Source of the DNA: a bacterium
GTDB taxonomy: Bacteria > Babelota > Babeliae > Babelales > JABDEC01
Reading direction: 5' to 3'
DNA length: 39,511 bases
Assembly (NCBI GenBank): GCA_947481115.1
Contig: CANKEI010000002.1
Location: 1-39,511, forward strand
The first letter of the stretch is position 1. Each line of letters opens with the position of its first letter. Below the pieces are notes generated by a model. That model worked only from the letters and a program-made list of their open reading frames with translations. It was not told where the DNA came from and made no database searches. Shown here one piece after another: positions 32,645 through 39,511 of this stretch. Position numbers and translations under genes: made by a program.

Positions 32645-35313
32645 AAAGCCTCCAAGTGGCTAATTAAGGCAACATAATCTTTAGGTGTAATTTCTGGCCA
32701 ATTAAAACCTCTATTAGATTTAAGATAAATAAAAGCCAGCGCTGATAATTTAACTGGCGAAGCTGATGTTTCAGCGCGTACTTGATTAATGATGTCCGCT
32801 AAAATATTTTTGTCCCCAGAATCTTTATAGGCGGCAACTAATTTAATATAGCCCGGACCTTTACCAGCTACTTCACTAGTATTCATTCCTAAAGGCCACT
32901 TGGCTGGACCAGGCACGAATGGTGGCTTAGCACTTGTGCCACCGCCTGAGCCACCACCAGCGCCAGAACTTGCATCCGCCGCAGGAGGACTACCTTTAGA
33001 TTCAGCAAAGCCGCCACCTGAGCCACCGCCGCCAGCGCCAGATCCACCAGTACTTGCTCCAAAAATTTTGGCAAATTGTTGATTAGCTTGCTCAGATAGG
33101 TCAGCAATTTCAGAGATTACATTTTGAGATATAACATCGTCTTTAGTGAAACCTAGTGTCAACGATTTAGCTACTATGGCTTCAAGTTGGCTTAATAAAA
33201 ATTCTGCCCTGCTTTTATCTCTTGACATGACTCCACTATGCAATTGTGCCCTAAGTTCTTTGGCATCTTGTAGTAATTTTCTTAATGCTGTCCAGGCTGG
33301 AATTTCACCGCTGCCAGCGCTAGCTTTAAGTCCTTCAATGCGTGCGCTTAAAAGAGCTAGTCTATCATTTATTTTAGTTATAAAACGCGTTTGAACTTGT
33401 GTTATCATAGAATTTAATTGACTAGCAATTGCGGCTAGATTATTTGGATCAATTGCCGACGGAGATGATAGCCCCGTGCTCCAATAAGCCTTAGTAGCTT
33501 CACTGATTTGGTCCACCGATCTTTTAGCATTATCTAAATCTGTAGTTATCTGCTGCCTGACGGCAGCTTGGACTTGCCCGATAGATGCTAGGAGGTTATT
33601 CAGTTTGTGTATGTCAGCAGTTGTTGGTTTAGCTTCATATGTTCCAATATATTTCTCGATATCTAAAATAAACGTATCCAAATCTTTCATACCTATCGTA
33701 ATTGTAATTTTTTCCAGCGCTGTATCTTGAATCTGTTTATATAAGTCTTTGATATTTTGCGTTACACCATTCAAGCTAGTTTCTATTCTGGTGAAATAGT
33801 CAATATCCACCGGAGTCCATGTATATTCAGCTCTTATTTTTGTAAAGAACTGCTGCGTTTTTTCTATTAATCTTGCTAGCAAGAAAGATGCACTTTGGTC
33901 CCTTAGGCTGATTAAATTTATTTCAAGCAAGCTTATGAAATCAGCGCTACTTATCGTGTCAGCAGTAAGTTTGTCGCTGAGAGCTGTGATCTTGGACCTT
34001 ACTTCATTAAGCATACCATTAAAATTTCCATATAAACTATGCAATTCTATTCGCACATCATCAAAATTTCCTACAGATCCACCACCAGCAGATCCACCTG
34101 ATAAAATCCCAATGATTTTTTCAAGTGCAGGTATATCAGCGGTTGGTGCTTCGCTTCTACTTAGAGCTGATTTCACCAATTCTAAACTTTCATTAGCAAT
34201 GTCGAGTGCAGTTTTACCTGTGGCATCTTTTATACTAACATTAGCGTTCTTTCGCAGGAGCAGATCTATTTTATTTTCAATATTTGATTGCCCTTTAAAA
34301 GCTGCCAAAACAGCTAGCATTAGTGGGGTGTGACCATTTGTATCTTGTGCATTAATATCAGCACCATAGTCTATTAATAGTTTGAGATACTGGGTAGCAT
34401 TTAAGCTTGGTGAAATAATGGTATACATAATGGGAGTTTGTTGTTCATGGTTATTTGGAGGTGTGAAATTAACCCAAGCTGCGCGTTGTGCAACGGTGGC
34501 TCTTTTTAAAAAAGCCACTAAATTATTGAAAATTTCCAGACTTTCAGCAGCTTCTCTGTCTTTATTTTCCTGGAGTCTGTGCTGTTCAGCTTCGGCATGT
34601 TCTGCTGTTTCATGTTTTGCGTCTCGATGAGCGTCAGCGTCCACCTCAGTTAAAGTGCCAGATAAGTTAAGTAAAATAGCATGTATTAAAACAGTTTGGC
34701 CATTTAAATCACTAGCATTTAGTATCTCATAAGCGGTGGCATTTGTAGCTGCATCGTGACCGAAAGGGGGGATATTGCTAATTAATAATTTTACCATGTC
34801 GATGCAATTAGCATCGATCGCTAGCATTAGAGCTGTTTTATTTCCTAACTTAATAGCAACACTGTTAAGCTTGGCGCCATAACTTAACGCTTCTCTAACA
34901 TTGGCTATGCCGATAGCATTACATACGCTGGCGAATTTTAGCAATTTTTCAGAAGATTGAGATTCCGGCGTGGCAAATCCATTATCTAAATCATAGGCTA
35001 GCTTTAAAGCATCATCTGTTAAAATTCTTCTTGCTTCGCCAACTTCTTTCCATTTTTTTGCTTGAATAGATTGCTCATCGATTGTAAGCCTGTTGGAAGA
35101 ATCGGGATGCCATTTTCTTAGAAGCTTTTTGATTGCTACATCAATTTCTCGATCAGAAGCGCTTGTAACTAGATCAATAGCTGCATAAATATTAGCAGCC
35201 GGTTTGAACATAGCTAGCAAGTTGACAGAGCCTAGTAATAATGGTGTTAAGATTAAGATATATGTTATGGCAGACAGTGTCTTAGTCGCCAATTTGTTAT
35301 TTAATACTTTCAT
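32632..35313 (-). CDS. exported J-domain and ankyrin-repeat protein
   Basis: A large protein of 893 residues. I start it at ATG 35313 with a G5 ribosome-binding site five bases upstream. Residues 1-34 are a signal peptide (ATKTLSAITYILILTPLLLG region). Residues about 42-110 form a J domain with the HPD motif in LLRKWHPDSSNRL. Ankyrin-like repeats follow at about 140-200 and 300-375 (LKLLIDYGADINAQDTNGHT, TPLMLAVLAAF). The middle 400-720 is long helices, probably coiled coil. A Gly/Ser-rich stretch (GSGAGGGGSGGGF) precedes a compact C-terminal domain. A J domain on an exported protein could engage host Hsp70, but no target is shown. It is paralogous to the gene at 35374-36180. Confidence 0.8.
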   Translation of the reverse strand: MKVLNNKLATKTLSAITYILILTPLLLGSVNLLAMFKPAANIYAAIDLVTSASDREIDVAIKKLLRKWHPDSSNRLTIDEQSIQAKKWKEVGEARRILTDDALKLAYDLDNGFATPESQSSEKLLKFASVCNAIGIANVREALSYGAKLNSVAIKLGNKTALMLAIDANCIDMVKLLISNIPPFGHDAATNATAYEILNASDLNGQTVLIHAILLNLSGTLTEVDADAHRDAKHETAEHAEAEQHRLQENKDREAAESLEIFNNLVAFLKRATVAQRAAWVNFTPPNNHEQQTPIMYTIISPSLNATQYLKLLIDYGADINAQDTNGHTPLMLAVLAAFKGQSNIENKIDLLLRKNANVSIKDATGKTALDIANESLELVKSALSRSEAPTADIPALEKIIGILSGGSAGGGSVGNFDDVRIELHSLYGNFNGMLNEVRSKITALSDKLTADTISSADFISLLEINLISLRDQSASFLLARLIEKTQQFFTKIRAEYTWTPVDIDYFTRIETSLNGVTQNIKDLYKQIQDTALEKITITIGMKDLDTFILDIEKYIGTYEAKPTTADIHKLNNLLASIGQVQAAVRQQITTDLDNAKRSVDQISEATKAYWSTGLSSPSAIDPNNLAAIASQLNSMITQVQTRFITKINDRLALLSARIEGLKASAGSGEIPAWTALRKLLQDAKELRAQLHSGVMSRDKSRAEFLLSQLEAIVAKSLTLGFTKDDVISQNVISEIADLSEQANQQFAKIFGASTGGSGAGGGGSGGGFAESKGSPPAADASSGAGGGSGGGTSAKPPFVPGPAKWPLGMNTSEVAGKGPGYIKLVAAYKDSGDKNILADIINQVRAETSASPVKLSALAFIYLKSNRGFNWPEITPKDYVALISHLEALWQS

Positions 35314-35373
35314 AAAAACCCCCAAAAATTATAAGTTTAAAATTATTTTACTAATCTATATCTGAATCTTTAT

Positions 35374-36180
35374 TTACCTGTCACCAGCTCCTGTACTACC
35401 ACTACTAGCTTCTAATCTAGCAATTTTAGCTGTTGCTAATCTTGACAATTCTCTGAGCTCACTAAAAATTTTTGCATCACTGGTAGTACTAGTACTACCA
35501 GAAATAGCACTAGCGTTTCTAACTATATCATTGAGCTCAGTCAGTAATATTTTAGCTTCAGCTAGATGACCTAGCCTAGTCGCTCTGTCGATCTCGCTAG
35601 CTGTTGTTTTTGCTAGTTGTGACAAGATACTCATTCCGTTGGCGCTAGTAGCCATAGCTTGTTTTGCCATTTTTAATAATCTCTCAATTTCACTTTTACT
35701 AACGCTTGTTTTAACACTACTAGCAGAACTTATTTCACTGCCAGCACCACCACTACTAGCGCCAGCACCATAAGAACTTGTTCCACCGCCAGCACCACTA
35801 GCACCAGCAGATCTTGTTCCAGTACCAACACCAGCACCAATACCAATACCAGCAGCTTCCAATTGAGTTTCTTTAGTTTGATTTTTAAGAATATTCCAGG
35901 CTTCGGCGATTTCTAACCATTTATCTCGCTGGATAGCTTGTTCTTCAGCAGTCAGCCGTAAAAATCTATCGGGATGCCATTTTCGTGCAAGCTGTATGAA
36001 AGCTGCTCTAATTTGAGAGTCCGTAGCATCTTCAGTTAGACCTAGTGCGGCATAGTGATCTCTTGCGGGGGTAAACATAGCTAGTACATTAATAGAGTTT
36101 AGTAGCAATGGCGTTAAGACCAAAATATATGCGATAGTAGACAGTGTCTTAGTCGCCAATTTGTTCTTTAATATTTTCAT
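35374..36180 (-). CDS. exported J-domain protein, short paralogue
   Basis: A 268-residue protein. ATG 36180 follows a G9 run that serves as ribosome-binding site at 4-base spacing. The signal peptide (LKNKLATKTLSTIAYILVLT) is nearly the same as in the next gene. The J domain (about 37-105) has the HPD motif in LARKWHPDRFLRL. A Gly/Ala/Ser-rich low-complexity stretch (GIGIGAGVGTGTRSAGASGA) is followed by a helical C-terminus. No ankyrin repeats are visible. It is the first gene of the minus-strand series that continues with the 893-residue paralogue 60 bases on. The shared leader and J domain point to gene duplication. Confidence 0.78.
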   Translation of the reverse strand: MKILKNKLATKTLSTIAYILVLTPLLLNSINVLAMFTPARDHYAALGLTEDATDSQIRAAFIQLARKWHPDRFLRLTAEEQAIQRDKWLEIAEAWNILKNQTKETQLEAAGIGIGAGVGTGTRSAGASGAGGGTSSYGAGASSGGAGSEISSASSVKTSVSKSEIERLLKMAKQAMATSANGMSILSQLAKTTASEIDRATRLGHLAEAKILLTELNDIVRNASAISGSTSTTSDAKIFSELRELSRLATAKIARLEASSGSTGAGDR

Positions 36181-36184
36181 GAAA

Positions 36185-36193
36185 CCCCCCCCC
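36185..36193. repeat. C9/G9 homopolymer at a ribosome-binding site
   Basis: Nine C on the + strand, read as G9 in the mRNA, four bases before the start codon of the J-domain gene at 36180. It is the only ribosome-binding sequence there, so length changes would alter spacing or strength. The paralogous gene at 35313 has G5 at the same place. Confidence 0.85.
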
Positions 36194-36496
36194 AAAATAA
36201 TTTAAGCTGTAGCTCTATTTCTACTAAATTATAAGTTTAAAATATTATTTTTTATAACTATTTAACTATATTAATTCATAATTACAGGTTAATGGATTGG
36301 TTAAGTGAAAAGCAAGAGTTTAGTTTTTTTGGAATAAATATTTAAAACAGGGTTTAATTTTATATATAAACCGTTGCTTTTTTGTGGGTGAGTAGTCTAC
36401 TCTGAGGAAGAGGGTAGAATATTTGTGGTGGTTATGTTTATAAAGTCGCTCTACTTCACTAAAGTTTCGTAGGGCTGCGGTGAGCCGCGGGAGGTT

Positions 36497-36580
36497 ATGA
36501 TGACGCAATTTGTAATAATTTTATGCATGCTATTATCTGCTGGATTTACAGTAAGTCTATGCAATTTAGGGCTTAAATAG
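36497..36580 (+). CDS. possible small hydrophobic peptide
   Basis: A 27-codon frame, starting with two consecutive ATGs, encodes MMTQFVIILCMLLSAGFTVS and ends LCNLGLK. GGGAGG lies just before the first ATG, a strong ribosome-binding site rarely seen by chance in this AT-rich sequence. The peptide is one hydrophobic helix with two Cys. It could be a small membrane peptide, a type I toxin-like product or a spurious frame. It lies in the otherwise empty gap between the J-domain genes and topA. Confidence 0.35.
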   Translation: MMTQFVIILCMLLSAGFTVSLCNLGLK

Positions 36581-36676
36581 TAGTTCCAGGCAGGTTTATT
36601 AAACTATGTATTGGTTTAATGCTATGCTTACAGGCAGTCTATATTAATAGACTTCTTCCGTAATTCACAGTTTCTA

Positions 36677-36735
36677 CTCGCTACATCCCCCCCCTCGACT
36701 GACGCTCGGGGTGAGCGGGGTTCGGGACGAGCGGG
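36677..36735. repeat. full-length interspersed GC-rich repeat with C8 tract
   Basis: CTCGCTACATC, C8, then TCGACTGACGCTCGGGGTGA and GCGGGGTTCGGGACGAGCGG G. It is the same element as at 14509, but with eight rather than seven C. It is intergenic and enclosed by 10-bp inverted repeats. Confidence 0.92.
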
Positions 36736-36869
36736 AAAAAATTTTATTTCAAGATAGTTACGGAAGAGCTCTATTATGCAAATCCAGAAGCTTAAAAAAT
36801 CTTAATCTCGCTTAATTTTATTAGTAATTTTTCTAGCAGCTACTTTTTAATACTTGGCTTTATGAGTGC

Positions 36870-39362
36870 TTAGGATTTAGAACTTTTAGTGGTCTTGTTA
36901 GCACTGGTTTTACTAATTTTAGGTTTAGCAGCTGGTTTAATGGTACTAGGCTCACTGGTATCAGCTTTAGTTTTAGCTGTTTTAGTTTTACTGCTAGCAA
37001 CACTCTTACTTTTACTACTGCTCTTACTGCCAGACTTGGTTTTGCTGCTACTTCTAGCTAAATAAGTGGCTTTTGAGCCATCAGAACTATAAGTGCAAGT
37101 CTTTGCGCCACAGCTATAAACATCTTGGCCAGCACGGTCAGTTTTTTTACTTAATATGGGTAACTGACATAATGGACAAGCTTGTTCGACTAGTTCGCCA
37201 AAAATCGCAAATTGACACTTCGGATAATTATTACAGCCCCAGAAACTGCCGCCACGCCATTGCCGTTTAATAATGTCGCCCGTTTTACAAATTGGACAAC
37301 TAATACCCAACTTTTCGACCTGAATATATTTACAAGCAGGATAGCCTGAACAAGAAATAAATGGTCCAAAGCGACCGACCATTTTACGTAATTTATTAGC
37401 ATTGCACTTGGGGCAAGTTTCTTCTAATAGCTCAGCTTTATTAATCTGTTTTTCTAGTAATTTAAGTTCACCAGTTTCAGTTTTTTCAAAATTACAAGTG
37501 AAACTACAATCTGGATAACCTGCGCAACCTAAAAATTCGCCATTTTTACTAAATTTAACGACTAGTTTACGATCATGGCACTGGGGGCAGGCGATATCAG
37601 TCATTTGCGGTGCCCGGGCGCCAGATTCTTGAAAGCGTTCTAAATCAGCCTTAAAGTTAGTATAAAATTCGTTTAATAAACTATCGCGTGCAAGTGTACC
37701 GTCCGCGATCTTATCAAGATCTTCTTCCATATGGGCTGTGAACTTAGGGTTCATGATATGGGGTAAATTTTCGACTAATAATGTTGTCACGGCTAGACCC
37801 AATTCGGTAGGCACAAAACGTTTTTTGTCATTTAAAGTGGTATAAGAACGTTCCCGAATGGTATTTAAGATCGTAGCATAAGTACTAGGACGACCAATGC
37901 CCTCTTTTTCTAGCTCTTTAACTAAAGTTGCCTCAGAATATCTGGGTGGCGCTTGCGTAAAGTGCTGCTTAGGGTCGATTTTATTTAAATCTAAATTTTG
38001 TTGGGCGGCTAAATCTTTGGGGATTTTAACAATTTGTTCAGTATCTTCTTCGTCAAGATTATAGACTTTTAAGAAGCCCTCGAAGATCAAAGTAGAGCCT
38101 GTAACTTTAAATTCGAAGCTGTCTTGCAGGCTAGTGTGATTAGTATTAGCACTAGTGCCATTAATAGTCACTTGACGTTGGGCATAGACCGCTGGGTTCA
38201 TTTGAGTTGCGACAAAGCGCTGCCAAATTAGGCGATACAGCTTGGCTTGGTCAGTAGAAACATATTTTTGGACAATGTCAGGATGCAATTCAGTTTTAAT
38301 AGGTCGAATTGCTTCGTGCGCATCTTGGGCTTTACCAGCTTTAGCATAAACTTTGGCGCTAGCCGGCAAATAATCTTTGCCATAGTTGCTAGAAATATAT
38401 TCACGCGCTGATTTTACCGCGGAGTCAGCAATTCGGAGTGAATCGGAACGCATATAAGTGATTAGCGCAATCGGCGAATTAGGGTCATCTAAGGTGACGC
38501 CTTCGTATAAATTTTGCGCAATTTGCATAGTTTTTTTAACCGAAAAACCTAACCTGTTATAAGCAGCTTGCTGTAAAGTACTGGTCATAAAGGGTGGTAA
38601 CGGATTTTTTAGGCGTTGCTTATCTTCAATCGAGCTAACAGTATATTGGGCCTGCTGTAATTTACTGGTGATAGCTTCAGATTCAGCTTGGGTTTTAGGC
38701 TCTGCTTTTTTATTGTTAACTTTAGTTAATTGGGCGCTGAATTCAGCTTTAGCGGCTTTAAAAATCGCATCGATGGTCCAATATTCTACGGCTTTAAAAT
38801 TTAAAATTTCAGTTTCTCGGTCACAAATTAAACGTAAGGCGACTGATTGAACGCGACCAGCAGATAAACCCTTGGAGATTTTACGCCATAAAATTGGGGA
38901 AACTTGATAGCCTACCCAACGATCTAGCACCCTCCTGGCTTGCTGGGCAGCAACTTTGCGTTCATCAATTTCGCCAGGATTAGCGATGGCTTCGAGAATG
39001 GCTTCTTTAGTGATTTCGTTAAAAGTAATTCTAAAAATCTTAGTGCCCTTGGGGATCACTTTGGCAATATCTTGACCGATATGCCAGGCAATAATCTCTC
39101 CTTCACGATCAGGATCGGGTGCCAAATAAATCTCACCACATTTTTGGGCTTCTCGCACAATCTCAGTAATTACTTTTTGTTTATCTTTAAGGACATCATA
39201 TTCTAGTGTGATTTCACCAGACTTAGCTATCTCGACCCCGATTTTACGGGGAGGCAAATCTTTAATGTGTCCAATGGTGGACATCACCCGGAAATCACGA
39301 TCTAAAAACTTGGTGATAGTTTTAATTTTGGCAGGTGATTCGACAATCAATAATTTTTTCAT
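36870..39362 (-). CDS. topA: DNA topoisomerase I
   Basis: Type IA topoisomerase that relaxes negative supercoils. The N-terminal Toprim domain has KLLIVESPAKIKTI and the metal site APDPDREGEIIAWHI (81-95). The active-site Tyr is Y303 in ITYMRSDSLR. Four C-terminal four-Cys zinc ribbons follow (CPQCHDRKLVV, CPKCNANKLRK, CPICKTGDIIK, CPLCQLPILSK). The last 60 residues are a Lys/Ser/Thr-rich basic tail, probably contacting DNA. At 830 residues it is full length. The start ATG at 39362 has GGGGGAG 9 bases upstream. Identification is secure. Confidence 0.97.
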   Translation of the reverse strand: MKKLLIVESPAKIKTITKFLDRDFRVMSTIGHIKDLPPRKIGVEIAKSGEITLEYDVLKDKQKVITEIVREAQKCGEIYLAPDPDREGEIIAWHIGQDIAKVIPKGTKIFRITFNEITKEAILEAIANPGEIDERKVAAQQARRVLDRWVGYQVSPILWRKISKGLSAGRVQSVALRLICDRETEILNFKAVEYWTIDAIFKAAKAEFSAQLTKVNNKKAEPKTQAESEAITSKLQQAQYTVSSIEDKQRLKNPLPPFMTSTLQQAAYNRLGFSVKKTMQIAQNLYEGVTLDDPNSPIALITYMRSDSLRIADSAVKSAREYISSNYGKDYLPASAKVYAKAGKAQDAHEAIRPIKTELHPDIVQKYVSTDQAKLYRLIWQRFVATQMNPAVYAQRQVTINGTSANTNHTSLQDSFEFKVTGSTLIFEGFLKVYNLDEEDTEQIVKIPKDLAAQQNLDLNKIDPKQHFTQAPPRYSEATLVKELEKEGIGRPSTYATILNTIRERSYTTLNDKKRFVPTELGLAVTTLLVENLPHIMNPKFTAHMEEDLDKIADGTLARDSLLNEFYTNFKADLERFQESGARAPQMTDIACPQCHDRKLVVKFSKNGEFLGCAGYPDCSFTCNFEKTETGELKLLEKQINKAELLEETCPKCNANKLRKMVGRFGPFISCSGYPACKYIQVEKLGISCPICKTGDIIKRQWRGGSFWGCNNYPKCQFAIFGELVEQACPLCQLPILSKKTDRAGQDVYSCGAKTCTYSSDGSKATYLARSSSKTKSGSKSSSKSKSVASSKTKTAKTKADTSEPSTIKPAAKPKISKTSANKTTKSSKS

Positions 39363-39511
39363 AAGCCAGTACTCCCCCTAATGGAATCCCCGTTTTCATA
39401 ACTCTGTGCTAAGTACAAAGCTAATTTAGCTCTAATCTATCAACCAGTAAGTTACACATAAACTATAATTTATAATAAAAATATATTTTATAATAAGGTA
39501 ATTGTTTTCTA

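Larger units (their letters stand above)
36196..36869. other. 674-base gap upstream of the J-domain genes and downstream of topA
   Basis: I see no conserved gene here. It holds the possible 27-residue peptide at 36497, a perfect 7-bp hairpin AGTCTAT/ATAGACT at 36636-36653, and one full interspersed repeat at 36677-36735. That repeat is enclosed by the 10-bp inverted repeats TCTTCCGTAA (36654-36663) and TTACGGAAGA (36758-36767). The left part probably contains the promoter for the minus-strand J-domain genes. Confidence 0.6.

Noticed and set aside
32900..34630. Several open frames opposite the J-domain/ankyrin gene
   Set aside because: Gly/Ala-rich and coiled-coil coding sequence is poor in stops on the other strand; these frames have no start signals and mirror the real gene.
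36320..36508. 62-residue minus-strand frame in the gap before topA
   Set aside because: Basic, low-complexity composition with no family match, no clear ribosome-binding site and overlap with the better-supported small + strand peptide start.
2504..36735. CRISPR array
   Set aside because: Repeat copies are scattered over 34 kb in both orientations, differ in length and lie inside genes, without regular spacers or cas genes.

Overview
The window looks like part of the chromosome of a small, AT-rich, Gram-negative, host-dependent bacterium. The Gram-negative reading rests on a rod-shape gene (mreB), signal peptidase II, two SurA/PrsA-like periplasmic folding factors and two large outer-membrane beta-barrel proteins ending in aromatic-type C-termini. 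Host dependence is suggested by an amino-acid permease, a complete polyamine importer, secreted J-domain/ankyrin proteins and a degraded AAA-ATPase of the PF09820 type. This combination resembles Candidatus Dependentiae (TM6/Babeliales), but no rRNA is present, so the placement is an inference.

Layout. 1-5711 (+): pheT, a fused lspA-pgpA gene, comF, and a PF09820 ATPase whose nuclease domain has been deleted. 5799-9239 (+): two SurA/PrsA-like factors and sbcD, meeting a truncated glmU tail to tail. 10649-14500 (+): tRNA-Ser(CGA), an outer-membrane protein, mreB, rsmA and a type IV pilin-like protein. 14658-17168 (-): four small exported Cys-rich proteins and the prepilin peptidase. 17388-21234 (-): rbfA and rpsU, a 604-residue barrel protein and an APC permease. 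21352-24710: a small protein, an exported thioredoxin-reductase-like enzyme, gltX and an acylphosphatase-like protein. 24799-31743 (+): a His-rich membrane protein, potABCD and metG. 31790-36180 (-): secreted ankyrin, Cys-rich and J-domain proteins. 36870-39362 (-): topA.

Two things stand out. First, two neighbouring Cys-rich exported-protein genes carry long TG/CA dinucleotide tracts exactly at the end of the signal-peptide core. In both, the start and signal peptide are one repeat unit out of frame with the long downstream Cys-rich frame. They look like slipped-strand contingency (phase-variable) loci caught in the OFF state. A CA tract reads as alternating His and Thr in every frame, so the tract itself never introduces a stop.

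Second, a GC-rich interspersed repeat of about 35-68 bp occurs nine times. It is found between genes and inside the reading frames of lspA-pgpA, potD and twice in metG, where it is translated without breaking the gene, much like the palindromic elements of Rickettsia. One pair forms a long inverted repeat, and a poly-C tract in some copies varies in length. Other points of note are the LspA-PgpA fusion, a thioredoxin-reductase-like protein with a signal sequence and no NADPH-phosphate motif, a GlmU lacking most of its acetyltransferase domain, and a G9 tract acting as a ribosome-binding site.
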